Source of the DNA: Glomus cerebriforme
Lineage: Eukaryota; Glomeromycota; Glomeromycetes; Glomerales; Glomeraceae
Length of the DNA stretch: 10,745 nt
Assembly (NCBI GenBank): GCA_003550305.1
Contig: QKYT01000574.1
Span: 54,633 to 65,377 of the forward strand
Direction of reading: 5' to 3'
This document shows, one piece after another, positions 1 through 8,807 of this stretch. The notes under the pieces are model-generated. The model saw only the letters and a list, made by a program, of their open reading frames with translations, was not told the origin of the DNA and made no database searches. Every line of letters starts with the position of its first letter. Positions within the stretch are counted from its first letter, which is position 1. The position numbers were made by a program, and so were the translations under genes.

Positions 1-1300
1 TTTCACACGGATTATTAATTTAGTTTTATTATTTACGATATATTTAATAGATAACTCCATTCTTCTGTATCAATTTATACAGTGGAAGAATTTTTTACGC
101 CAGAGATGGACTATTTAACAACTATAAAAAAAACAAACATAAGATCAAATGTTCTTTTCTTGTGTCACCCATTTCGTGTAACATTGATCACAATTTTTAA
201 AAAAAATTAATTTAGAGGAAAAAAAAAATATATATATATATATATTGCTCTGAAATTAACATACAGTACATATCAGATATTCAGATATACTGTACATTAT
301 TGTGTTGTAGATCATAACCAAAAAATCTTTACCACGTTTTCCCGTTATATTATTTATTTATTCCGAGTTTTAATGAATTGTATACTCTTTTCTTTCAAGA
401 TTTTTCATAAAAGATTATCGTCATTTACTGTGTTACAAACAAATTAATTATTTTATTTATACCGAAATTTTGTAAAAATTCTGGGGGTGGTTTAATCCTA
501 AGTTTCATTTTTATGTTACAAATATAAGGAAATATTTTGATATAAATGGATAATAAAAATATTTCAATAGTCTCGACTCCGACGAACCTGATTTAACATG
601 CATTACATTTTTAATGATTCCTTTTTTTAATAATTTTTCATCCGTATTGTAAAATTTTTTATTTCTAAATTTTATCAACTGATACATTATAATTATATAA
701 TCTGTTTCATTTAATGACCTTTGTGTTTCGTGGTTTTTAAAATGATTTTTCTTGATAGCTGACAAATTATACTTTTACGCGTTTTCTTTGTTTAAAAAAT
801 TTTCCTTTTTTTTTTTTTTTTATTTTTATTTTTTTCGGATTAAAATATTTTGGTTTTTGGAGTTTTGCTTATCAAAAATGTTTATCAGTCAACTTTATTT
901 ATTTATTTGAATTTTTGTGTAATTCATTAATTTTTAATGTTTGGAAGTATTTTTTTTTCATTATTGCAATCAAAATTATTTTTATTTTTACCTATTTGGA
1001 GATATTTATTGATTATTCGGAAGTGCCGAATATTATGTAAAGAGTACTAACTAATTAATTTAGGTATATTATGTAAATTGTTTAAGTTTATGCTGGGGGT
1101 TGACTTTTTGTGATTGATTACGACATTTTTTAAAATAAACATCTCCAATTTTTCTTTTGCCGGTAATTATAGAGTAATGATCTGATCCTCATTCTAGATT
1201 TGTGTAACATAATTGTTACCAGTTTAGTTAACCAGTTTAGATAATTAATTATTTACTTATTAAATTAAATCATATATAGTTTTGAAAAATCATACGATAT
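1..1300. other. AT-rich intergenic region, no gene supported
   Basis: This stretch holds a (TA)n microsatellite near 229-245, a poly-T rich block around 805-835 and long T-rich runs to about 1000. A small imperfect hairpin lies at about 262-297, with TACAGTA...TACTGTA arms. Open frames here are short and lack ATG starts or codon patterns I would trust. The right part is the downstream flank of the NTF2-like gene. I see no RNA gene or recognisable transposon. Confidence 0.6.
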
Positions 1301-1301
1301 T

Positions 1302-1307
1302 TTTATT
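1302..1307 (-). terminator. Possible polyadenylation signal AATAAA
   Basis: The minus strand reads AATAAA here, 86 nt past the stop codon of the NTF2-like gene and just before a poly-T stretch. The position suits a eukaryotic poly(A) signal. In DNA this AT-rich the motif occurs often by chance, so it is only a candidate. Confidence 0.3.
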
Positions 1308-1392
1308 ATTAAAAAAAAATTTGATATAATGGAAATATAATATATATATATATGAATATATAATTATGTATATGTATAATATATAATATTAA

Positions 1393-2138
1393 TTAAATTT
1401 CCCATTCTTTCCATGCATGTACCATTTCTTTAGCAACAATAACTACACATCCAGTTATCATTCCCGCGAGTTTCCTTGCAATTTCTACGTATAAAAATCC
1501 AATTATTGGTAATGATTCTATTAAATCTTTTAAACTCCAAATATCTTCATGTCTAACAATCTTTCGTTGTTCATTAAATTCAAATCTTGAAATTACACGT
1601 AAAGTAACCTCATTATTCAAACATTTATTATTTTTACTAAATATCAATCTTAAACAAGGAAACCGAATAGGAAGTCGATATCTAATTAATGCATCAATAC
1701 AAACCAAATGATGATTTCCTGCTATTTCGCTGTTAGTGATTGATTGTATTTCTGGTGTTATGGAATAAAATAAGGTGGAAGGTAGAAGGAATTGATTGAT
1801 TATTCTATTATGAGATTCAACTAATAAGATTGGATTCTCAAAAACTTTTTTTTTTTAAAAAAAAAATATATATATATATAAATATATGTATATATATATA
1901 TTTATTAGCTTTTTGTTTATTTTCTTAATACATTTATTTATTTTTTTTTATTTTTTTTTTACATACCAGCATTAGCATCATAATAAGTTTCAATAACATC
2001 CTTTTGACTATCTTTTCTCTTTGAAAATAAATTTGAATGAACATATTTAGCAATCTCTTTTATGTTTGTATTTGCATTGTAATATATTATAGTCGGTAAT
2101 GTTGGAACTGGCATCGGCATTGGTGCCAGAATCGACAT
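1393..2138 (-). CDS. NTF2-like / SnoaL-like domain protein, two exons
   Basis: Spliced gene: exon 1 is 2138-1967 (172 nt), exon 2 is 1844-1393 (452 nt); joined they make 624 nt, 207 residues plus TAA. The join is in frame: exon 1 ends GCT-G, exon 2 begins TT-TTT-GAG, giving Val58-Phe59-Glu60. The start ATG at 2138 opens a Met/Pro-rich leader (MSILAPMPMPVPTLP), with no good signal peptide. Residues about 48-190 resemble the NTF2-like/SnoaL-like fold as known from fungal proteins: an early YYDANAVFENP motif (52-62), then a hydrophobic I-I-N-Q-F helix, a beta-rich middle (about 104-147), an RHEDIWSLKDLIESLP motif (155-170) and a hydrophobic helix near 171-195. The YYDxNAxFENP and HEDxWSLKDLIxxLP pair is the main basis for the call. 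Members of this superfamily can be enzymes or ligand binders; substrate and role cannot be told here. No transmembrane claim is made, although 183-195 is hydrophobic. The gene stands alone. Confidence 0.82.
1845..1966 (-). other. Intron of the NTF2-like gene (122 nt)
   Basis: The minus strand begins GTATGT at 1966-1961 and ends AAG at 1847-1845. Removing it restores one continuous frame and joins the two halves of the conserved YYDANAVFENP motif, which is strong support. A branch-like GCTAATA lies at about 1904-1910, some 60 nt before the acceptor. The interval holds poly-T/poly-A runs and about 40 bp of (TA)n with interruptions. The acceptor follows a run of A directly after a T run, an unusual layout. 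Confidence 0.85.
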
Positions 2139-2298
2139 CGTTAAAAGAATTTATAAATTTAATATTTGGAAAAAAAAAAATTATTTTCTTTTTTTTTTCG
2201 ATGAGAAAACGGGTGTACTGTATGTATGATACTGATTTTTAAGGGTGTAAAACTTTAATGCTTGGTGATACGTGACAAATAATATGCATGATGATCAA

Positions 2299-2306
2299 CT
2301 TATATA
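2299..2306 (-). promoter_or_regulatory. TATA box candidate for the NTF2-like gene
   Basis: The minus strand reads TATATAAG here, about 160-168 bp before the ATG. The leader between is A/T-run rich, with one modest GC patch (GTACACCCG around 2210-2220). Spacing fits a TATA box about 30 bp before a start site and a leader of roughly 130 nt. No transcription start is visible directly. Confidence 0.4.
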
Positions 2307-2344
2307 TTTGTCATTAATGAGTATTGTTTCGCATCCCCCCAAAA

Positions 2345-4320
2345 TGAAAAAAAACACACCTTACAAAAATAGAGATTCAATCAAGAATAGAATCAGGTTT
2401 AAAGTTGATTATATGCTTAGAAACATGTGAATATATAATCATCTCCACGGAAAAAATAAATTTTTGTAGATTGATTCACGAGGATATTTCATCATCCCAT
2501 AAACATATTCTTGAACAAGATGAAATGTTGAAATGTTTTTTGAAAAAATGAAAAAAAAATAATCTCTCCCCCGAGTACAGATTTTATACGCCCAACTTGT
2601 ATAACATTTCTTGTTATGTAACGAAATTAACCAGCTTTGATCTTGATAATTTTTTATACCTTGAGTTCTTTTTTTTTAAAACAAAAGAAACTATTATTAT
2701 TATTTTTAATTGAGGGTTCACAAATGTTTTTTGATGGGTTGCACTTAAAAAAAGATTTCATAATAAACGCCAAGCAATTTGTTTTTCCTTGAATAATATT
2801 ATCAATAGATATTATCTTAGTTTTTTCGGATATTTTATATAATCATTTAAACCTTATATATTTGAATGTTTCCAAATTTGTATGTGATCAGTTTAATGAC
2901 TAACTGTTAGGACTAATGTGCTAATACGCCGACAATGTAAATAGTTTAATAATATAAACACTAATTGTTTAAATCAGGAATCTCCCCGGTCCCAGTCCTA
3001 TTAATCATGGTAAAGAGAATAACTTATTTATTATAACTTATTGTAATTAATTTGTTGTTAATGAACAAATTTATACTATCGATGACATTTTCCATTTTAT
3101 AATATATTTAATATACAGTATATTTTAGATATGAAAAAAAAATGGTATAATTTTATTATAAAATTATAGTATGACACACATGAACGCGCGTATAACAAAT
3201 GAAATAATCATAAATAACACAAATATATTAAATGCATTAAATCACCATTTCAATTCTTTCTTTAAATGATATCCTTTTATTTCATATAATATTGCACCAA
3301 AATGTGTGATAATATAAATAATGTTAGGTAATGTCCCATTTTTACATTTACTTTAAATAATTATGGACTAAATTTTCTTTGTGTTATAAGTAAATTTGTG
3401 CACAAGATCAAATTGAATGAAATTTTCACTTATTATAATACGTTACAAAATTGTAATCTCAAAAAACAAAAAAAAAGGATACAATAGAAAAAGAAAAGGT
3501 TATTATTGTGAATATTACCCTTTAATTATAATATGTATGGCGCGAGAATAATATTGTTTACAAATATAGCAGCTTCTTTACAGATATAGCGATAAGAAAC
3601 TTTAAATATTAAAAATCCACACAACTAATTAGTAGATGATTCCCCCCTGTTTGTTTATTATTTCACTGCATGGTTGTCAAAGAATTCATCGAATTTATAA
3701 CCATATTGGGTTTAATCTGACTCAGGCACGGGATGTTTATTTACATAATATAAAACCATCATCCAATGTTTTTTTTCCTTTTACCAAAAAAATGTTTCTT
3801 TTTATGTGGGGGAATATCCGAATCCAAACAAGAACAATCCTGTAATAAACCGGTTTCCAATAATTGTGTTAAATTTTTAATTGTAACAGTCGATTAAGTT
3901 ATTGAGTCACGCATTACAAATTATTTATTTGACTTCCCAAGATCGAAAATCAAAAATAGAACGGAGATTTAAAGTTTAAAGGCTGACGGATTAATAATTT
4001 CCCAGTTTATGATTATATAAGAATATTTTTTGTTTTTCTCGTTTAAATTAAATCCGAATATTATAAACTTACATTAGTTATTGTCATTTGATTTTGACAA
4101 TGGAGAACCTTCTATATAGAAACAACAAAGAACTGTGTCATATCTTACAAAATAATAATAATATCCGAGAACTAATAATGATTTTATGCATTAATTTGAT
4201 CACAAAATAATCATTTTAGTGTTTTTTTTAATACTCCACATTTTTCTTTCTATTTTTTTACAAAAAAATTTTCCATTTTGAAATTTTGTATGCAATAAAT
4301 ATGATTGAAGTATGTATGGG
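2345..4320. other. AT-rich intergenic region, no gene supported
   Basis: About 2 kb without a gene I can defend. It contains small AT hairpins: GATTATAT arms at 2407-2414 and 2433-2440, and a 10-bp-arm hairpin at 3147-3167 with a one-base loop. A slightly GC-richer patch (CTCCCCGGTCCCAGTCC) lies near 2982-2998, whose AGTCCTAT pairs imperfectly with TTAGGACT near 2907. A 69-codon plus-strand frame at 3636-3845 has no recognisable motif. There are no RNA genes or clear transposon ends. Confidence 0.5.
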
Positions 4321-4340
4321 TCGAATTAGGTTTCAGTCAT

Positions 4341-4556
4341 ACCGAACGGCGTATTTATTAACGTCTCCGTAATGTCGAAATTAATTACACCAATGCATAA
4401 TTGTCGAATAATACCATGATGCCGAATTACAGTATACACTGTAAATAAATACTATTATTATTATTTTTTTTTAGCCAATTCGACATTACGGCATTACGGC
4501 GGCGTAAATGCATTTCGTAATTATATTACACCGTCGTAATGTAATTACGAGACAGA
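4341..4556. repeat. CG-containing inverted-repeat patch, possible MITE
   Basis: This patch stands out from the AT-rich surroundings by its many CG dinucleotides and repeated ATTACGG/CCGTAAT words. A perfect 13-bp inverted repeat pairs CCGTAATGTCGAA (4367-4379) with TTCGACATTACGG (4479-4491). GCATTACGG follows directly as a second copy of the ATTACGG word. A second hairpin at 4515-4550 has 15-bp arms with one mismatch around ACCGTC. No target-site duplication is obvious, so the MITE label is a guess; the inverted repeats themselves are seen directly. Confidence 0.5.
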
Positions 4557-4577
4557 CTCAGAGTTGGGAAATTTATA

Positions 4578-4689
4578 TGTACTAGATAAAATTGTACACT
4601 GTACTTGTACTGTACTTGTATTGCATTATATTTAATTATTATGTACTGACTGTACTAACTGTACTAATTTTTTGTACTAATAGCTGTAC
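4578..4689. repeat. TGTAC motif cluster
   Basis: Ten TGTAC words occur in about 110 bp, several as CTGTACTAA or CTGTACTTG. Since TGTAC contains the palindrome GTAC, the motif is nearly strand-symmetric. It could be a degenerate short tandem repeat or a clustered binding site. The sequence shows only the clustering. Confidence 0.55.
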
Positions 4690-4717
4690 CTACGCTAGAG
4701 GTTGAAGAAAATTTTAC

Positions 4718-4729
4718 GATCACGTGATC
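4718..4729. promoter_or_regulatory. GATCACGTGATC palindrome with an E-box core
   Basis: A perfect 12-bp palindrome centred on CACGTG, the core bound by many bHLH factors in fungi. No gene start lies close by, so a regulatory role is unproven. It sits between the TGTAC cluster and a hairpin. Confidence 0.3.
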
Positions 4730-4773
4730 AGAATGTAATGTGAATTCTTAAATAAGTAAATTCACATTTCTGA
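4729..4773. repeat. Inverted repeat with ATGTGAATT arms
   Basis: ATGTGAATT (4738-4746) pairs perfectly with AATTCACAT (4759-4767). Pairing resumes outside that as TCAGAA/TTCTGA, with three extra bases on the left arm. It may be a tiny foldback element or a chance hairpin in AT-rich DNA. Confidence 0.5.
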
Positions 4774-4823
4774 TTTCACCTACTAAAAGAATTTATTAAA
4801 AAGTACTGTAATAATTATAATTC

Positions 4824-5036
4824 AAATTTACCTGCAATTTTCAACATTGTTTGACCTTATATATATGCAAAATCATGTTAATAAACTTTTATTTTTAGAA
4901 AATAGTATGAAATTTGTCATAAAAGTATTATTTTCTATAAAAATTATCTTTTTTTAATAATTGTCTTGGACGTATATTTTTAGTATCAGTAAAAAGAACT
5001 AAAATTTATGGATTCAATTGCGACGGATTTCTTATG
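4824..5036 (+). repeat. Dispersed repeat, copy 1 (about 213 bp)
   Basis: Starts AAATTTACCTGCAATTTTCA and ends CGGATTTCTTATG. It aligns along its whole length with the copy at 5194-5443, sharing CCTTATATATAT, AAAATCATG-TAATAAACTT, AGTATGAAATTT, TTTTCTATAAAAATTAT and TATCAGTAAAAA blocks in order. The copies differ by many substitutions and by short insertions, mostly in T runs. No coding frame is evident. Family unknown to me. Confidence 0.75.
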
Positions 5037-5193
5037 TATTTATGCCAGGACCTTAATATTTTTAAAGTAGGTGTATTTTGACCTGCTCTACAACTTTACT
5101 TAATCAATAAGAAAAGGTTTAGATGGCCGATTTTGACCTCACTTATAAGCAAACGTTTGCCGACGCCATATTTTTATAAAAAAAATTGCATAT
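5037..5193. other. Spacer between the two repeat copies
   Basis: This 157-bp segment is somewhat less AT-rich. It contains a perfect 12-bp palindrome, GCAAACGTTTGC (5149-5160), and flanking ATGGCCG/CGACGCCAT that could pair imperfectly around it. It may be part of the same mobile or repeated element, but no TIR or LTR signature is clear. Confidence 0.4.
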
Positions 5194-5443
5194 AAATTTA
5201 CCTGCAATTTTCAACATTGTTTAACACTTTAACCTTATATATATACAAAATCATGCTAATAAACTTATAATTTTTTTTTTATTTTTACATAGAAAACAGT
5301 ATGAAATTTATTGTAAATTTGTTGTTTTTCTATAAAAATTATTTTTTTTTTAGATAATTATCTTAGACACATATTTTTAATATCAGTAAAAAAGAACAAA
5401 ATTTGTGTGATTTTTTAAATTCAATCATATCGGATTTCTTATG
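5194..5443 (+). repeat. Dispersed repeat, copy 2 (about 250 bp)
   Basis: Second copy of the repeat at 4824-5036, longer through an AACACTTT-like insertion near its start, longer T runs and about 12 extra bases near TGTGATTTTTTAAATTC. Both ends match copy 1 (AAATTTACCTGC... and ...CGGATTTCTTATG). The divergence suggests an old duplication. Confidence 0.75.
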
Positions 5444-6454
5444 ACAGTTAATATAATATGATTTACAATTTACATTATACAATTTATTAAATATTGAACT
5501 TTTTTTTTCATTCTCAATAAAATAAACTTTATAAAATGATTAAATAAAATAATTCTAAAGATAGAGCTGACCACAAACAGGATGAAGTATAAAAATATTT
5601 TAAGTAAATACTATTATTATTATTTTAAAAAGTGCAAATTTTGTCATAAAAATTGGTCACGAGTATGAGCATATATAAATATGTTACAATTTCATCTTGC
5701 TAACAAGTGTATTACTTATCCTAAAGAAATTCAAATCTACTATTTTGGATTTATCATTACAAGAAATTCTTGAAAAGACAAAATGGCTTTTAATGTTTTA
5801 AACCAATCAATAACTTCTAATAAAAAAAAGAAAATTTTATTCTAATGGTAAATGATCATGGTTCATTTTTTTGTGAATTATTATATTAATTATGTTTTAA
5901 TTATAAATTTATAATCCTCTTACTTAAAAAATACTTTCAGAATCTCTTCTTAACCAAAAAACTTTATGAATTAATATTGCCATTTTAAATAATAAATTGA
6001 AGTATTTAAAAAATTTAATATTTGGTAATTATCATAAATAGTAAATTTTTAATATTATATTATATTTATAGTTAATTTTATTATTATTTATTAGCTCTAG
6101 ATGGATGAACAAATGCAAATACTTTTTTTATATATATAATTTTATTATATTAACTCTTTTTAATTAACAATATCTTTATTATCTTTAGGATTTTTTTTCT
6201 TTTAAAAAAAAGATTAAAGTGAAAAAATTTAGTACAATTGTCACTAATAATATATCTAATATTCAATTAGTTTATAAAATAATATCTAAGGAATATTAAA
6301 CTTATTTTTATTAATTTGTCATTTAATTCATCAGAAAAGTTTTTTAGGAGATATATAGTAATATATATTTCTTCATCATTATTTATTACATTAATTATAA
6401 TATGTGATATATATCGATAATAATTGAACTCATCGAGTGAATTCGATATGGATA
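5444..6454. other. AT-rich spacer, no gene supported
   Basis: About 1 kb. A 30-codon plus-strand frame from ATG 5681 to TGA 5773 follows TATATAAAT at 5672-5680, but TATA words are common here and the peptide has no recognisable motif. A (TAT)n-like run near 5608-5630 repeats one seen at about 4448-4466. A minus-strand frame of 67 codons (6470-6267) is Ile/Asn/Tyr-rich and typical of random AT sequence. Nothing else stands out. Confidence 0.5.
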
Positions 6455-6718
6455 AATAGTGATAAAACATTAGATTTTAACCTAAATGATAAATATCGAT
6501 AAATATTTAAACAATAAACATCGAATTTAATAAATACCAATAAATATGCTAATGATAAATAACCTGAACGATAAGAAATACAAATGATAAAAATCAAAAT
6601 TTAACCAATATGATAAATATAATATTTTATAAAGGATAAATAATCCTTTGCATTTATTTTATCATATAAAATATCATATAAAACAATGTAAAACTAAACT
6701 AAACAAACTAAACAAAAA
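6455..6718. repeat. GATAAA-rich degenerate repeat zone
   Basis: GATAAA or GATAAG words recur every 10-25 bp with no strict period, for example near 6490, 6553, 6570, 6587 and 6610. The same word lies inside the 25-bp unit that follows, so this may be a decayed edge of that array or the sequence it grew from. Confidence 0.4.
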
Positions 6719-7020
6719 AAATGTAGCAATAAAAATAAGAAAAAAATGTTAAGTGATAAAAATAAAAAATGTAGTGATAAAATAAGAAAAAAAATGTCAT
6801 ATTAAGCGATAAAAATAAAAAAAATGTTAAGCGATAAAAATAAAAAAAATGTTAAGCGATAAAAATAAAAAAAATGTTAAGCAATAAAAATAAAAAAAAT
6901 GTTAAGCAATAAAAATAAAAAAAATGTTAAGCGATAAAAATAAAAAAAATGTTAAGCGATAAGTGATAAAAATAAAAAAAATGTTAAGTGATAAGCGATA
7001 AAAATAAAAAAAATATAAAA
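6719..7020. repeat. 25-bp tandem repeat array
   Basis: The core, from about 6801 to 6975, has seven near-identical 25-bp units: TTAAGCGATAAAAATA, then a run of A and TG. Unit starts at 6826, 6851, 6876, 6901, 6926 and 6951 are exactly 25 bp apart. Units vary as GCGAT or GCAAT. The last units gain a 7-bp GATAAGT/GATAAGC duplication, and looser copies lie at 6719-6800. The near identity points to recent expansion, and the array should vary in length between strains. Confidence 0.9.
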
Positions 7021-7192
7021 ATAAAAAAAATAAAGTTTTGTAATGAAACGAACATTATAAAACTTATGTTTCCAATCCTAATTCACAGAAGCAAACTACA
7101 AAAAAGAAGAAATGGTCAATTAGAATGTTTCTAATAAAGAAAAAAAATAAAAAAATGAAGTTTGTAATGAAGTAATTTGTTACAAAACTTAC

Positions 7193-7226
7193 GTTTCTTT
7201 TTCGATTCTGAATTTCAGAGCTGAAT
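7193..7226 (-). other. Candidate 34-nt micro-exon of the left subfamily
   Basis: It is bounded by TTTTGTAG (TAG at 7229-7227) and GTAAGT (7192-7187). The upstream span contains TGTTCTAACTG, a good branch-point match, about 29 nt before the acceptor. One frame reads FSSEIQNRKRN openly. The alternating neighbours are 28 nt long. Confidence 0.35.
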
Positions 7227-8525
7227 CTACAAAAAAAAGAAGAAATATTCAGTTAGAACATTTCTTAAAGAAAAAAACCAAAAAAAAATGAAGTTTCATA
7301 ATGAAATGAATGTTACAAAACTTACATTTCCAATTTCAATTAACAGATATAAATTACAAAAAAGAAGAAATAATTAATTAGAATATTTCTAATATAGAAA
7401 GAAAAAATGAAAAAATAAAGTTCGTAATGAAGTAATTCATTATGAAATTTATGTTTCTTTTCTGATTCTAAATTCCTAGAGCTGAATTTATAAAAAAAGA
7501 AGAAACATTCAATTAGAACGTTTCTTAAAGAAAAAAATTAAAAAATGAAGTTTCGTAACAAAATAAACATTACAAAACTTACATTTCCAATTCCAATTCA
7601 CTAATGTAAACTACAAAAAAGAAGAAATGGTTAATTAGAATATTTCTAATAAAGAAAGAAGCTGAATTTACAAAAAAAAAGAAGAAATGTTCAGTTAGAA
7701 TATTTTTTAAAGAAAAAACCAAAAAAAATGAAGTTTTATAATAAAATGAATGTTATGAAACTTACGTTTTCAATCCCGAATTTTCAGAACTGAATCTACA
7801 AAAAAAAGAAGAAACATTCGGTTAGAACATTTCTTAAAAAAAAAATGAAGTTTTGTAACAAAATGAATGTTACAAAACTTACGTTTCAGTTTTTCAAGTT
7901 CAGGAGCAAACTTTCAAAAAAAGAAGAAATGCTCAGTTAGAACGTTTCTTAAAAAAAATAAAAAAATGAAGTTTCATTATAAAACTTACATTCTGAAAAG
8001 AAAGTTTCAAAATTACAACTTTGGAACTTATCAGATTTCTAAGCTGAAATCAAAAAAAAGCCTGATCCTACAAAAAAATGAAAAAAAAATGTTAGTACCA
8101 TTTCTACTAACAATTCTTTAAGTAAATATATCAGATGGGAATTTCGCAAAAAAATTTTTATAACCTGAAATGAAATCCAAGAATCTACAAGATGAAAAAA
8201 AAGAAATGTTAAAATGTTTCTATTTAAAAAAAAACAAAAAAAAATAGTAAGTTTCATTACGAAACTTACCATTTCCTAATTTCAAATACCCAAACCAAAG
8301 GAGAATATATAAGAAAAGAAAAAGAACTGTTAGAAAACATTTCTAAAAAAAAAGAAAAAAAATAGCAAGTTTTATAAAGAAACTTATCATTTTCCAATTT
8401 CACATACTAATCTGAAAGCTAAGAGAACCTACAAAAGAAAAGAGAAAAAAATGTTAGAAATGTTTTTAATAAAAGAATCCCAAAAAAAGTATAGCAAGTT
8501 TCTCAAAAAAACTTGAAAAACTTAC

Positions 8526-8563
8526 TGTTTCTGATTCCAGTATCAAATCGAAAGTACAGAGAA
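8526..8563 (-). other. Candidate 38-nt micro-exon
   Basis: It is bounded by TTATAAG and GTAAGT (8525-8520). It is related to the 40-nt copies but shorter. In the matching frame it hits TGA after FSVLSI, so if the array ever coded for protein this unit is frameshifted. The upstream intron-like span has a clear TTTCTAACATTT branch-like motif. Confidence 0.35.
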
Positions 8564-8648
8564 CTTATAAGAAAAGAAAAAAAGAAATGTTAGAAATGTT
8601 TCTTTAAAAAAAAATGAAAAAAATGATAAGTTTCGTGAAGAAACTTAC

Positions 8649-8688
8649 TGTTTTCCCTTTCCAATCTGAAATGAAAAGCTCAGAGAAA
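8649..8688 (-). other. Candidate 40-nt micro-exon, paralogous copy
   Basis: It is bounded by TTATAG (TAG at 8691-8689) and GTAAGT (8648-8643). Its second frame reads FSELFISDWKGKT, clearly related to the copy at 8768-8807: FSE and WKGK are kept while the middle differs. The same length and frame are retained, but the frame is not maintained through the next 38-nt unit. Confidence 0.4.
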
Positions 8689-8767
8689 CTATAAGAAAAA
8701 AAAAGAAATGTTAATAAGTGTTTCTAAAAAAAACAAAAAAAATGATAAGTTTCGTGAAAAAACTTAC

Positions 8768-8807
8768 CATTTTCCCTTTCCATTCTGGATCAAAGAATTC
8801 AGAGAAT
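8768..8807 (-). other. Candidate 40-nt micro-exon
   Basis: It is bounded on the minus strand by TTGTAG upstream (TAG at 8810-8808) and GTAAGT downstream (8767-8762). In its second frame it reads FSEFFDPEWKGKM without a stop; its first frame has TGA at the third codon. The neighbouring introns are both exactly 79 nt. Because 40 is not a multiple of three, plain splicing shifts the frame from unit to unit and soon meets a stop. Confidence 0.4.

Noticed and set aside
511..765. 84-codon minus-strand frame
   Set aside because: It begins with TTG, not ATG, has no motif I recognise, and its composition fits chance translation of AT-rich DNA. An exon cannot be excluded but nothing supports one.
3636..3845. 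69-codon plus-strand frame
   Set aside because: Short, no recognisable domain, no nearby splice context or partner exon that continues it.
4824..5443. LTR retrotransposon with two LTRs
   Set aside because: The copies lack TG...CA ends, the inner part is only 157 bp and non-coding, and the copies are strongly diverged.
5681..5773. 30-codon plus-strand frame behind a TATATAAAT
   Set aside because: Too short, no motif, and TATA words are very common in this DNA.
6267..6470. 67-codon minus-strand frame with an ATG
   Set aside because: Almost entirely Ile, Asn, Tyr, Leu and Lys, as expected from AT-rich repeats; no motif.
7867..8121. 84-codon plus-strand frame
   Set aside because: It runs through the tandem array, and its Lys-rich stretches are poly-A spacers translated.
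8039..8272. 77-codon minus-strand frame rich in Phe and hydrophobic residues
   Set aside because: It reads straight through a GTAAGT...TTGTAG intron-like span, with Phe runs from poly-T. A membrane peptide is less likely than a chance frame in the array.
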